Shown: positions 25,525-35,600 of the stretch, one piece after another | Position numbering within the stretch: position 1 is the first letter of the stretch | Layout of the letters: every line of letters begins with the position of its first letter | NCBI RefSeq assembly: GCF_050587365.1 | Contig: NZ_JBOBFV010000001.1 | Coordinates: 1,240,001 to 1,304,000, forward strand | Origin: Plantibacter auratus | GTDB lineage: Bacteria > Actinomycetota > Actinomycetes > Actinomycetales > Microbacteriaceae | Direction: 5' to 3' | DNA length: 64,000 nucleotides | Notes under the pieces: model-generated | Databases searched by the model: none | Seen by the model: only the letters and a program-made list of their open reading frames with translations | Told to the model about the DNA's origin: nothing | Made by a program: the position numbers and the translations under genes

Positions 25525-26991
25525 CTACGGGGACGGGACGAAGGTCGCGCCCTCGTCGGTGAAGCCCTCGATCGTGCCGCCGACGACGAAGTCGACGGGG
25601 TTGATGCTGTAGCCCGGACCGGTCTGGCCAGTGGCCGGGTCGGTCAGCGTGCAGGTCATCGACATGCGTCCGACGGTCTCGGAGTCGACGGTCCAGCCGC
25701 CTCCCGCGAAGTCACCGATCGTGAAGGTCGGGCGCGTGTCGAACTTCCAGGTCACACCGGAGGGGGTGAAGCCGGTGTCGTTGCGGATCTCGAAGGGGCA
25801 CCCCTCCGGGGCGAGCTCCGTCGCCGCACCGCAGCCGTCGATGTACGCGTTGACGGCCTCCTCGACGGCGGTCGTCCCGGCGTCGGTGAGGGCGACGGCG
25901 AGCGTCGCGGGTTCCGCGGCCTGACCGAAGCCCACGGCCGTCGTGGTCGTCGCCTCGGCGGTGTACCAGTCGCTCTCGCTGAGGGCGACGTCGTAGGTGC
26001 CCGGGAGGGCACGCAGCTGGTACGAACCCTCGGCGATCGGTTCGACGTCGGTGAGGTCGACGCCGCCGACCGTCGCGACCGCGTCCTCAGGGGCGACCAC
26101 ATCGACCTGGACCGTGCTGAGTTCGGGAGCCTCGAGCTTCCACTTGTCGAAGAGCACGGCGTCCTTGCCCACCTTGGTGAGCGTGAACTCCTGGTCGACG
26201 CTCTCGCCGCCCTGGGTGAGACGGGCCTCGACGGTCGCGGTGTTCCCGCTGGTCGTCGTCTTCCCGATCGTGTAGCCGGAGACCTTTCCGGACGCCGCCT
26301 TGTACGCGTCGTCGGTCAGCAGCACGTCGGCCGCCGACACCTCGGTACCGGACAGCTTGAGCGCCTGTTCGGCGTCGCCCGACTTGAGGGCGTCGAGGTA
26401 GCTCTTGACCGTCACCTCCGGGGCGTGGAGGGCGTTGCCGACGCTGACGCCGACGATGCCACCGACGATGATGAGGAGGAGGGCGCTACCACCGGCGATG
26501 ATGCCGGTGAGCCCCTTCTTCGAGAGCTTCTTCTTGGGCGGCTGCTGGCCACCGCCGTACCCGCCGGCGCCCTGCGCGTAGGGCGCCTGGCCGTACTGCT
26601 CCGTGGGCTGCTGGCCGTACTGCGCCGTGGGCTGCTGGCCGTACTGACCGGTGCCCTGCTGACCGAACTGCTCGGTCGGCTGCTGGCCGTACTGCGCCGT
26701 CTGACCGTACTGACCGGTCTGCTGGCTGTACTGACCGGTCTGCTGGTCGTACTGGCCGGTCTGCTGGCCGGACGACTGCTCACCGTACTGGCTGGACTGC
26801 TGCCCGTACTGCCCTGACGGCTGCGTCGGCGACTGCCCGTACGGCGACTGCTGTCCGTACTGACCCGTCTGCTGCTGGCCTGAGCCCGACTGCTGCGGAC
26901 CGTTGCCCTGCCATCCCTGCTGTGGGTCGGGCTGAGCGGGTGGTCGCTGCCACTGGGGCTGCTGCGGGTTCTGATCTCCGGGATCGGTCAT
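25525..26991 (-). CDS. Membrane-anchored protein with Gln/Tyr/Gly repeats
   Basis: A 488-residue protein of unknown function. Residues 1-150 are low-complexity and Gln-rich, built of repeats such as GQYGQQ, PTEQYGQ and TGQYDQQ. A KKKLSKKG stop-transfer-like patch and one transmembrane helix (about 160-182, GIIAGGSALLLIIVGGIVGV) follow. Then come about 300 extracytoplasmic residues with a DUF4878-like helix start (VKSYLDALKSGDAEQALKL) and further beta-rich segments with paired cysteines. The predicted orientation puts the repeats in the cytoplasm. Its promoter carries the same GGGGAGNNCTCCCC palindrome as two T7SS promoters in this window. It ends at a strong terminator before rpsL. Confidence 0.7.
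   Translation of the reverse strand: MTDPGDQNPQQPQWQRPPAQPDPQQGWQGNGPQQSGSGQQQTGQYGQQSPYGQSPTQPSGQYGQQSSQYGEQSSGQQTGQYDQQTGQYSQQTGQYGQTAQYGQQPTEQFGQQGTGQYGQQPTAQYGQQPTEQYGQAPYAQGAGGYGGGQQPPKKKLSKKGLTGIIAGGSALLLIIVGGIVGVSVGNALHAPEVTVKSYLDALKSGDAEQALKLSGTEVSAADVLLTDDAYKAASGKVSGYTIGKTTTSGNTATVEARLTQGGESVDQEFTLTKVGKDAVLFDKWKLEAPELSTVQVDVVAPEDAVATVGGVDLTDVEPIAEGSYQLRALPGTYDVALSESDWYTAEATTTTAVGFGQAAEPATLAVALTDAGTTAVEEAVNAYIDGCGAATELAPEGCPFEIRNDTGFTPSGVTWKFDTRPTFTIGDFAGGGWTVDSETVGRMSMTCTLTDPATGQTGPGYSINPVDFVVGGTIEGFTDEGATFVPSP
26586..26790 (-). repeat. Tandem codon repeats for a Gln/Tyr/Gly-rich region
   Basis: Imperfect tandem units of 21-33 nt, with TGCTGGCCGTACTG recurring many times on the plus strand, encode QYGQQ-type blocks. 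The array is inside the N-terminal part of the anchored protein gene and looks like a product of slippage or unequal exchange. The copy number may differ between strains. Confidence 0.8.
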
Positions 26992-27041
26992 GGTGTTGCG
27001 CCCCCAATGAGCATGGATCGTGCTGATGACAAGTGCTCGAA

Positions 27042-27085
27042 AGTATAGTGACGGGTGTCGGACAACACGATGGGGAGATCTCCCC
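27042..27085 (-). promoter_or_regulatory. Palindrome-controlled promoter, copy 1
   Basis: The core palindrome GGGGAGATCTCCCC (27072-27085) is followed on the minus strand after exactly 24 nt by TATACT (27042-27047), a 5-of-6 match to the -10 consensus. No acceptable -35 lies 16-19 nt upstream of the -10. The palindrome centre would be at about -42 from the start of transcription, the classic place for an activator that contacts RNA polymerase. It drives the Gln-rich anchored protein. Confidence 0.65.
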
Positions 27086-27111
27086 TCCTGCGTCCGGGTG
27101 AACCCCGACAG

Positions 27112-27753
27112 CTACCAGGGCGAGGTGGGGGAATCCAGCTCCAGCGCGAGGTCGTCGAGGAGCGCGGTGACCTGCGGTTCGACGTACCGCTCCACGGCGT
27201 CGTGGATGGCGAGGCGGTGCCCGACGAGGAGTTCGCAGATGCGGCGCCCGGTCTCGTTCGCGCACTGGTCGGCGAGGGCGATCTCGGTGCGCAGCGCCTC
27301 CTTCGCGTCGTCCGACAACGGCGGGGGTGGCGGGACGGCCCTCGCCTGGGATTCGCCGAGCTCCGCGAGGGTGAAGAGGTAGGGCTGCTCGGGATCCGGG
27401 TCGGGGTCGAGCTGCAACCCGTCGAACTCCGGGTCGAGCCCCTCCCCGGGGCGGTAGGCACGCTGCGCCTCGCGCAGGTCCGCCGCGCGCAGTTCGGCGC
27501 GGAGGACGGGGAGGTTCCGCTCGGTGTACTCCGCCACCGCGTGGTCGACGAGGGCCTTCATCCGGGTGGCCAGGCCGTGCTGCACCTGGTGCGGGACGTC
27601 GTCGACGAGGCCGGCCGCCCGGAGGATCGGCGACCCGATGCACCGGCGGCAGATCCGGGTGCGTCCACGGTGGGCGGCGGGGTGCCAGCGCGGCAGCCAC
27701 CGGAGCCAGGCGTCGACGGCCTGGCTCACGCTGGTCTCGAGCGAGCGCTCCAT
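27112..27753 (-). CDS. Unrecognised protein with CRRC motif
   Basis: A 213-residue protein I do not recognise. It starts MERSLETSVSQAVDAWL; a GTG two codons upstream is an alternative. It contains RICRRCIG near residue 35, possibly half of a metal site, many Ala/Glu/Arg helices, and a Pro-rich hinge (AVPPPPPLS). No signal peptide or transmembrane helix is seen, so it is probably cytoplasmic. It lies 37 nt after the transglutaminase-fold gene and is likely the last gene of the Ig-protein/MoxR/DUF58 operon. Confidence 0.6.
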   Translation of the reverse strand: MERSLETSVSQAVDAWLRWLPRWHPAAHRGRTRICRRCIGSPILRAAGLVDDVPHQVQHGLATRMKALVDHAVAEYTERNLPVLRAELRAADLREAQRAYRPGEGLDPEFDGLQLDPDPDPEQPYLFTLAELGESQARAVPPPPPLSDDAKEALRTEIALADQCANETGRRICELLVGHRLAIHDAVERYVEPQVTALLDDLALELDSPTSPW

Positions 27754-27790
27754 ACTCACCGAGGGTAGCGCCTCGGCGGTCGTATCGGCC

Positions 27791-30244
27791 TCAGCGCCGC
27801 CCGGCGGCGCGCTGGTCCCGTGCTGCTCGACGGGCGAGCGCACCGGACGGCTGCAGCCGGCTCACGAGACTGCGCTTCGCGCGGTAGCGGAACCGGCTCC
27901 GCTGGCGGGCGAACCAGCCGAGCGCTCCCTGTGCCCGGGAGGCCTCGGCCTCCGACCGCTGCCACAGCTCGTCGGCCGTCGTGTCGTCCACGTCACGACC
28001 GGAGAAGACGACATCGTCGGTCGTCCCCGCGAGCACGGTGAGCGTGGTCGCGCCCTCTGGTTCCTGGGCACCGAGCATGGACGCCGTGGCCGACCGCGTG
28101 GCGGCCGGGGGCACCGTGTACCCGAGCTCGGCGTAGCGGTCGATCAGCTCGTCCCACGCGCCGGCGGCGCTGCGGTCACCACTGCCCGCGCGGCGACGCT
28201 TCGTCCGCCGACGCTTCGCGCCGGAGATGGCGAGGAGCGGGATGAAGTACAGCGACACCGGGACACCCACGATCAGCGCGAGCCACCAGACCCACTCCGG
28301 GATCACGAGTCCGTCGTTCTTGTCCTTGTCGTCGCCATCGTCGATCGAGGCCTCGGTGAGGAGGCTGTCGTCGAGGTTGTCGCTGCGCGGCGGCTGACGC
28401 ACCTGCGGCTGCGGCTCGGTCTTGGGCTTCGGGTCCTGGTCCTGCGGGATCTCGGTCTCATCGGGGGTCGGTGAGAACGCCACCCAGCCGTAGCCCTCGA
28501 AGGGCACCTCGACCCACGCCGTCACGTCGTCTCCGACGACCTGCACCGAACCCTGGCCCTCGGTCACCTCGGGCGCGAAGCCCATGACGACCCGCGCGGG
28601 GTAGCCGAGCGAGCGGGCCATGAGCGCGAACGCCGACGCGTACTGCTCCTCGTCGCCGACCATCGGTGTGCGGGTGAACAGCTCCGACATCCGGTCGGCA
28701 CCGTGGCCGGCGCGTGACGGAGAGCTGTCCGAGGCGAGCCCGTGGCTGAGGAACCCGGTGGTGCGGAGGGTCTGCTCGATCGCGCGCAGCTGCCCCATGG
28801 GCGTCGTCTCGGTTCCGACGAACTCCGAGGCCTTCGCGACGACGATGTCGGGGATGTTCGTGACGGGCGGCAGCTCGACCGCTGCGGTCGGTGTCGTCGC
28901 GAGGGCCGTGTCGCTCGGGACGGCCTGCGTCGTGGTCCGCTCCTCGTAGTCGTCGCCCGTGCCGATGCCCGAGGTGATGACGGCCGCGCCGCTCTCGGCG
29001 TTGTAGCGGATGTCCTCGGATCGCTCGGACGCCTTACCGTCGAGGGTGAGCGCGCTCGGATATCCGACACTGGGCACCCAGATGTCGTCGTAGCCGGTGA
29101 TGTCGATCGACACCCGACGGTCGCCACCGGCCGTGATGAGCTTCGGTCCGGGCAGGTGGTCGCCGACGAGTTCGAAGGCACCGGAGCCGTCGGTCGCCGT
29201 GGACGGTCCCGAGACGGTCCACAGGCGTCCGTCGTAGCTGTCCATGGCCGCCAGACGGATCCGATCCCCCGGCTTGAGGCCGGTGGCGGTGAAGAGCTTC
29301 GTCTCGGCGAGGTCCTTCGTGTACTCGCGGAACCCGGCGAGCGGGCTCGGGTACTCCAGGGGGTCGAACGGCGGGGTGACGACCTCGCGGAGGACGAACC
29401 GGGAGTCCGTGGGCGGTGAGGCGACCACGGCCGCGCCGCCGCCGACGACGACCGCGACGGCGGCGAGGACGGCCGTGCCGATGATCTTCTTGCGACGGAG
29501 GACGGCGGTGGTCGACGCCGCCGCGTTCTCGCCACGACCGGCACCCGGCCGCCACCCGAGCCAGAGGAGGGCGATCAGCGCGAACGCGATCCCGCGGACG
29601 GCCGCCAGGAAGGGCGTCTGCGTGCCGAGGAGGACGCCGAGCGCGTACAGTACGGTCGGGCCGACGAGCAGGACGGCGCAGCGCACGGCGACCTGCGGAC
29701 GGCGCGGCAGCCAGCGGACGGCGAGCACGGCGGAGACCACCCCGACGAGCATCCCCGCGACGTAGGGCAAGGTCATGATGTAGGCGGGCGCGCTCAGCGG
29801 GGTCTGCAGGGTGACGAAGTCCTTCCACCCGAACACCGCCCCGATGCTGATCCCACCGAGGGTCCGCAGGTTCGGGAGGACCGCGAACGTCGCGACCGAC
29901 GGCATCGCCAGGGCACTGCCGAAGACGTAGAAGACGAGGACGGTCGAGAGACCGGTCAGGAGGGCGTTCAGCCGGAGCGCGTGGGAGGCGACACCGACCG
30001 CCATGCCGAGCGCGAGACCGCCGAGGCCGGCGAGGAGGAAGCCGGTGCCGCTGAGCGCCGCACCGAAGCCGAGCAGGCCGAGGGCCGCGAGGACGAAGAC
30101 GACGACGAGGTCGATCCAGGAGCGGCCGGGCAACGGCCACGGCGCGACGAAGGTCGGGACGATGCCCTGGACGTCGACGTCCGCGGCCGAACCGGCGGGA
30201 ACGCGTCCGGGGCGCACGGTCGTGCGCTCGTCGACCCCGCTCAC
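27791..30244 (-). CDS. Membrane transglutaminase-fold protein lacking catalytic residues
   Basis: An 817-residue protein with several transmembrane helices in residues 43-235, one near 253-275, an extracytoplasmic transglutaminase-like domain (about 460-600), a further helix near 650 and a cytoplasmic tail. This matches the DUF3488/transglutaminase-like family that accompanies MoxR and DUF58. The usual active-site motif GxCEQFA reads GDEEQYASAF (530-539), so Cys is Glu532. The His motif reads VTAWVEV, so His is Thr575. The Asp motif FDPTP reads FSPTP, so Asp is Ser591. All three triad positions are replaced, so it should be a binding or structural module, not a cysteine enzyme. The GTG start overlaps the DUF58 stop by 4 nt. 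Confidence 0.82.
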   Translation of the reverse strand: MSGVDERTTVRPGRVPAGSAADVDVQGIVPTFVAPWPLPGRSWIDLVVVFVLAALGLLGFGAALSGTGFLLAGLGGLALGMAVGVASHALRLNALLTGLSTVLVFYVFGSALAMPSVATFAVLPNLRTLGGISIGAVFGWKDFVTLQTPLSAPAYIMTLPYVAGMLVGVVSAVLAVRWLPRRPQVAVRCAVLLVGPTVLYALGVLLGTQTPFLAAVRGIAFALIALLWLGWRPGAGRGENAAASTTAVLRRKKIIGTAVLAAVAVVVGGGAAVVASPPTDSRFVLREVVTPPFDPLEYPSPLAGFREYTKDLAETKLFTATGLKPGDRIRLAAMDSYDGRLWTVSGPSTATDGSGAFELVGDHLPGPKLITAGGDRRVSIDITGYDDIWVPSVGYPSALTLDGKASERSEDIRYNAESGAAVITSGIGTGDDYEERTTTQAVPSDTALATTPTAAVELPPVTNIPDIVVAKASEFVGTETTPMGQLRAIEQTLRTTGFLSHGLASDSSPSRAGHGADRMSELFTRTPMVGDEEQYASAFALMARSLGYPARVVMGFAPEVTEGQGSVQVVGDDVTAWVEVPFEGYGWVAFSPTPDETEIPQDQDPKPKTEPQPQVRQPPRSDNLDDSLLTEASIDDGDDKDKNDGLVIPEWVWWLALIVGVPVSLYFIPLLAISGAKRRRTKRRRAGSGDRSAAGAWDELIDRYAELGYTVPPAATRSATASMLGAQEPEGATTLTVLAGTTDDVVFSGRDVDDTTADELWQRSEAEASRAQGALGWFARQRSRFRYRAKRSLVSRLQPSGALARRAARDQRAAGRR

Positions 30245-31620
30245 AGGGCCCTCGACATGACCTTGGCGAGGTCGCTCAGTGCCCCGACCGTCATGACGTT
30301 CATCCCGGCGACGTCCTTGATGCCGGCCCGTGCACCGCGTTCGACCCGGATGCCGAACACGTTGACGTCGGGACCGAAGAGGCGTTGGATCCCCCGGTAC
30401 TCCTGTGCCTCGAGCCGCGAACCGGCGACGATGATGACGACACTCGGTGCAGGCAGACGCTTCGTGGTCTCCCGGGCGAAGGTGCGTGGGGTGTCGAAGG
30501 TGCCCTCGGCGAGCTGCAGCCTGCAGCTGTCGTCGAGGAAGGAGGTCACGGTGTGGGTCCGCAGCGCGAGCCGGTCGGTCACGACGCTGATCGGCACCTG
30601 GTCGAGGATCACCTGGGTCGCGATCGACGCGGTGAGCGACACCGCCAACTCGAACTCGTCCTCGTCGTCGGCGTAGTAGCGGGAGTCGGTCGTCATCACC
30701 ATGGTGAGCTGCGACCGCCGAGTCTCCTCGAACTGCCGCACCATGAGCTGGCCCGTCTTCGCGGAGGACTTCCAGTGGATGTAGCGGCGGTCATCACCGG
30801 GGACGTACCCGCGGAGCGCGTGGAAGGAGATGTCGTTGTTCGTGATGGTCTTCGTGACGAGGCCCTCGAGGTCGCGGATGAGACCGGCGGCCGTCGGGTG
30901 GAGCCGCGTGGTCTCAGGGTGCACGAAGAGCTCGACCGGTTCCGTCCAGCGCACCTCGCGGCGCAGCAGACCGAGCTGATCACCACGGACCGACACGGCA
31001 GGCCCGGCCGGGATGACTGCTCGCCGGTTCGTCGGGACGGCGAACAGCTCCTCGTGCTCGCCGTCCTTCGGGATCGCCGGGATCGCGAACTCCGCGAGGC
31101 CGTAGCCCACGGGGACCTCGAGGCGCGTGGGCGTCGTGGCGCGGTTGCCGGGGTTGGCGATGAGGACCTGCCCGATCGCGCGCTCCCCGACGGTGACGCG
31201 GCTGGGGTTCAAGTGGATGGAGATGCGGAAGGTCGACCGCCCGAAGAGGTACGCGACGGAGGCCAGCAACGCGGCCAGCGGCACGAAGCCGAGGAAGACG
31301 AGCTCCGCCCACCCCAGGATGAAGCCGGCGACGGTCGCGATGACGCCGATCGCGAGCACGACCCAGCCGAGGCCGCTGACGACAGCGAGCACGGGCTGCG
31401 CAGCCGACCAGACGACCCTGGCCCAGGGCACGACGACGGCACCGACGCCGTCGAGCGCGCTGCGGAACGGGTTCGGCCGTCGAGCGGGAGCCGGCGCGCC
31501 ATCGATGTGCGCATCGGGACCCTCGGGCCCCGCCTCGGCAGGCGCGCCGACCGTCGCCGTGCGGACCGGATCGGATCCGTCCGGCGCGGCGGCGGCGCGC
31601 TGCTCGAGGGTCTCGCTCAT
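30241..31620 (-). CDS. DUF58 domain protein
   Basis: A 459-residue membrane protein. After a Pro/Ala/Glu-rich N-terminus come two adjacent transmembrane helices (about 70-125, VVLAIGVIATVAGFILGWAE and FVPLAALLASVAYLF). The DUF58 signature RGYVPGDDRRYIHWKSSAKTG follows near residue 275, then a von Willebrand A-like region. DUF58 proteins pair with MoxR ATPases in folding or assembly of complexes. The frame is open far upstream inside the MoxR gene, but the ATG at 31620 overlaps the MoxR stop by 4 nt and fits the family. Confidence 0.88.
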   Translation of the reverse strand: MSETLEQRAAAAPDGSDPVRTATVGAPAEAGPEGPDAHIDGAPAPARRPNPFRSALDGVGAVVVPWARVVWSAAQPVLAVVSGLGWVVLAIGVIATVAGFILGWAELVFLGFVPLAALLASVAYLFGRSTFRISIHLNPSRVTVGERAIGQVLIANPGNRATTPTRLEVPVGYGLAEFAIPAIPKDGEHEELFAVPTNRRAVIPAGPAVSVRGDQLGLLRREVRWTEPVELFVHPETTRLHPTAAGLIRDLEGLVTKTITNNDISFHALRGYVPGDDRRYIHWKSSAKTGQLMVRQFEETRRSQLTMVMTTDSRYYADDEDEFELAVSLTASIATQVILDQVPISVVTDRLALRTHTVTSFLDDSCRLQLAEGTFDTPRTFARETTKRLPAPSVVIIVAGSRLEAQEYRGIQRLFGPDVNVFGIRVERGARAGIKDVAGMNVMTVGALSDLAKVMSRAL

Positions 31621-32585
31621 GCTGCGCGGTACGCCGGCGGAGCGATGCTGACGAGGACCCGGGCGACGACGTCCTGCGCGGTCACGCCGGCGAAGTCGGA
31701 CTCGGGGTCGATGATGATGCGGTGCGCGAGGACGGCCTGCGCGAGGTCGTTGACGTCGTCGGGGGTGACATAGGTGCGTCCCTGCGAGATCGCCCAGGTC
31801 TTGACGGCGCGCACGAGGGCGAGCGCACCACGCATGCTCACGCCGAGCGCGACGTCCTGGTCGTCCCGCGTCGCCGCGACGACGTCGGCGACGTACTCGA
31901 GGATGCTGCCGTCGACGTGCACCTCGGTGGCGAGCTGCGCCATGGTGATGACCGCGCTGGAGGCGATGATCGGCTGGACCTTGGTCGCGCGCGCCCGGTT
32001 CGAGGCGTCGAGGAGCAGGTTCACCGAGGTCTGGCGGTCGGGGTAGCCGAGCGTGGTCTTGATGAGGAAGCGGTCGAGCTGCGCCTCGGGCAGTTTGTAC
32101 GTCCCTGCCTGCTCGATCGGGTTCTGCGTCGCGATGACCATGAACGGCTTGCCGGCCTCGTAACTCGTGCCGTCGATCGTGACGATGCCCTCCTCCATCA
32201 CCTCGAGGAGCGCCGACTGCGTCTTCGGCGAGGCGCGGTTGATCTCGTCCGCGAGCACGATGGAGGCGAAGATCGGTCCCTTGTGGAACTCGAAGATCCC
32301 CTTGCCCTGGTCGTAGATCGTCACACCGGTGACGTCGGACGGCAGGAGGTCGGGCGTGAACTGGATCCGCGAGCTCGTGCCGTCGAGCGTGTTCGCGAGC
32401 GCCTTGGCGAGCACGGTCTTGCCCGTGCCCGGGTAGTCCTCGAGGAGCACGTGGCCCTCCGAGAGCATGGCGGTGACGACGAGCTTGATGACGTGCTCCT
32501 TGCCGAGGATGGCCTGCTCGACGTTGCCGACGAGCTTGCCGAACGCGTCGGCGAACCAGGTGGCCTGTTCCTGCGTGACAGTCAT
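31617..32585 (-). CDS. MoxR family AAA+ ATPase
   Basis: A 322-residue AAA+ protein. The Walker A is EDYPGTGKTVLAKAL (residues 49-63), Walker B is VLADEINRASPKTQ (110-122), and sensor-1 is in FMVIATQNPIEQAGTY. MoxR ATPases act as chaperones for neighbouring proteins, usually with DUF58 and transglutaminase-like partners as here. It follows the 1752-residue surface protein gene by 48 nt, so that protein is a plausible client. Cytoplasmic, normal length. Confidence 0.93.
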   Translation of the reverse strand: MTVTQEQATWFADAFGKLVGNVEQAILGKEHVIKLVVTAMLSEGHVLLEDYPGTGKTVLAKALANTLDGTSSRIQFTPDLLPSDVTGVTIYDQGKGIFEFHKGPIFASIVLADEINRASPKTQSALLEVMEEGIVTIDGTSYEAGKPFMVIATQNPIEQAGTYKLPEAQLDRFLIKTTLGYPDRQTSVNLLLDASNRARATKVQPIIASSAVITMAQLATEVHVDGSILEYVADVVAATRDDQDVALGVSMRGALALVRAVKTWAISQGRTYVTPDDVNDLAQAVLAHRIIIDPESDFAGVTAQDVVARVLVSIAPPAYRAA

Positions 32586-32633
32586 GTGCGTGGGGGTGCT
32601 TTCGGGTCGTGGGGAGTCGAAGGGGAGGCGGAG

Positions 32634-35600
32634 CTACATCGCGTTCCACGCGGCGGCTGAGGTCGACGCAATGGTGAACGTGTCGCCGGTGGCGGTGTTG
32701 CGGAAGAAGGCCGTGATGGTCTCGCCCGCGGGGATCACGCCGAGGTGGTTGTTGTGCGTGAAACTTCCGGAGCCACCGACGGTGACGTTCGAGGTCGAGC
32801 CGACGGCGGAACCGTTCCGCTGGATCTGCACGTCGTAGTTGCCGGTCGGCACGTTGTCGTACCGGACGCCGACGTCGTAGCACCCGTTCCCGCCGCTCTG
32901 GCAGGCGTGCGGCCCGGTGGACTTGAACAGCGATCCGCTCGGCTTCGGCGGCGGCGGATCGTTCACCGTCACCTGGACGGGGCCGGCCTCGGGCCCGGTG
33001 CCGCCCGGCCCGGTCGCGGAGACGTAGAGCTGGTAGGTGCCGGATGGGACCTGGCCCTGCATGACCTTGCTGCCCGTGGATTCGCCGGAGTACACCGCGC
33101 TCGAGCCCTTCATCACCCGCCAGGTGTACTTGTCGACGCGACCGCCGGTGTCCGCCGGGGCCGACCACCGCATCGTCAGCGTCGACGGGGCGTCGCCCGA
33201 CGAGTCGATCGAGGGGTTCTGCGGCGCGCTCGGGACGCCGTATGCGGTCGCCGTCTCGGCTCCCGAATCAGCGCTGTTCCCGACCGCGTTCTTCGCGTAA
33301 GCGCTGAAGGTGTAGCTCTGCCCGTTGGTCACGTCGAAGGAGCAGTCGTTCCCAGGAGCGCACTGCCGGTCGCCGCCGCCCGTCCACTTCACCCAGTGCG
33401 ACTCGATCGGCGAACCGTTGCTCGCCGGCGAACCGCCCACCACGACGACGATCTTGCCGCTCTTCGCGCTCTTCACGCTGATGGTCGGCGGATCGGGCAC
33501 GTCCTTCACGATCACCGTGATGCGACCCTGGACCTTTCGGTTGGGGTCGTTCGTCGCGTCCTGGACCGTGTAGATGACGCTGACGGTCCCGCTCTTCGAC
33601 GAGCCGGGGGTCACCGTCACCGTGCTCCCGGAGAAGGTCGCCGTCGCGCCGCCGGCCGGCGCGCTCTCCACGGTGGCGTCGACGATCTTGAGGGGGGTGT
33701 CGGGGAACGGGTTGTAGTCGTTCGCGAGCACGCTGATCGACTCGGCCTTGTTCTTGCGGCCCTCTTCGACGCGGTCGTCGATGGCACGTGGGAGCGGCCT
33801 CGTCGAGGAGACGACGCGGACGTTGATCGACCCCGGGACGGAGTACTCCTTGTAGTTCACGGTGAACGTCAGCGTGGCCGAGGTGCCGGGTTGCGTCCCC
33901 TGAGGAGCGGAGATCGAGACCTGCGAACCGGAGAGGCTGCCCTGGACGCCCGCGGTCGTGCCGCCGAAGCCCTGGTAGGTGAGCGCCGCGAGGATCTTCG
34001 GGTTCGGGTGGTCGCTCGACGCCCGCAGGTCGACGGTGATCGGCGCCTCACCGGCCTCGATCGTCACCGTCGGCGGGGTGAACGTCGGCGGGACGTCCTC
34101 GAGGTCCGGGTCGCCCACCGTGATCGGCAGTGTGAGCAGCTTGCTCTCGCGGCCGTCGGTGGCTTCGAAGCTCACCGAAGCGGGTCCGCGGTAGTCCTTC
34201 GCCGGGGTGAAGGTGATCGTGGCGTCGTCGATGTAGCTGGAGGTGCCGTTGCTCCGGAAGTTGACGACACTGCCCTCGGAGGCGATCGTGACGGGCTTGC
34301 CCGAGGGCGCCTCGGTGATGTCGGAGAGCTTCCAGGTGCGCGTCTCGTTGACCTTGACGATCTGCTCCGGCAACGGACTCTTCATCCGCGGTGGCTCGCC
34401 GTCGGTCGCGGCCGGCACGATGATGAACGCGGCACCGCTCAGCTGCGTGACCGGGTCCGTCAGGCGGTAGGCGATCGCCTGGCGTCGGTCGGTGAGGGTC
34501 ACCCGGATCGTGCCACCGTCGCGGACCTCGCCGGAGGCGGCGTTCACACCTTCGAGGCTCGGCTGCAGGTCGTCGATCAGCCCACCGGGGTTCTGCGCGC
34601 CGTCGAGCACGTCGATGTCGATGGTCTTCTTGCCGACGATGTCAGCGTCCTCGAGGACGTGGTCATCCGCCTCGGGGAACTGCGGCTTCGCGTCCTTCGT
34701 GACCTTGACCTGGATGTAGGCGCTGTCGATGCCACCCTTGCCGTTGGTGATCTGGTACCGGACCGTGAAGAACGCCTCCTCCTCCGGCACTTCGATGACG
34801 ACACGGCTCTTGCTGACCTCGGCGGTGAGGCCGTCGTCCACCGAGAGCAGCTTCGGTTCGAGTTTGAGCTTGTACCCGTTCGGGTCGGAGTCGTTCGAGA
34901 GCACCGGCACGGACGCCACCTTGCCCGGCAGGACCTCGATGTAGTCGTCGACCGCGTTCGGCTGGCCGTCGACCTCCGGGCGTCCGATGACCCCGATCTT
35001 GATCGTGCCGACCGCGACCGCGCCGTAGGTGTCCTTGACCCGGTACTGGAAGGTGTCGGTGCCGGAGGAGTCCGGAGCCGCCTCGTAGACGAACCAGGTG
35101 CTCCCCTGATCGATGACGCGACCGAGCAACGGTGCCGAGGCGATGTCGTCGACGACGACGGAGTCACCGTTCGGGTCCAGGCCGTCGAGCGGGACGTCCA
35201 CACGGACCGTCGCACCCGCGAACACGCGCGAGGTGAGCAGCTGCGGTACGGGCGGCTGGTTGTTCTTCTTGTCCTCGCCGACCACGTTGAAGGTGACCGT
35301 CGCCGTGTCGGCCTCGCCGAAGGTGTCGTACACACGGTACGTCGTCGTGTAGGTGCCCGGTTCGCTCGGCGCCTGGAAGCGGACCTCGTCGTCGTCGACG
35401 AAGGCGAGGCCGGCGGTCGGATCGTCGACGAGCTGGCGGTCGACGAGCATGACCGCCGCGTCCGGGTGGTAGTCGTTCTCGAGCACCGCGACGTTGGCGA
35501 TGTCGCCCGCGCGGACGACGACGGCATCGTCGGTCGCGACCGGTGCCTGATGCTTCGGCAGCGGTGGCACCGGGACGACCGTCACGGCCGCCTGAGCCGA

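Noticed and set aside
30241..33168. A 975-codon frame fusing the MoxR region with DUF58
   Set aside because: The N-terminal 500 residues are an out-of-frame reading of the MoxR and Ig-protein genes. DUF58 starts at the ATG at 31620, which overlaps the MoxR stop.
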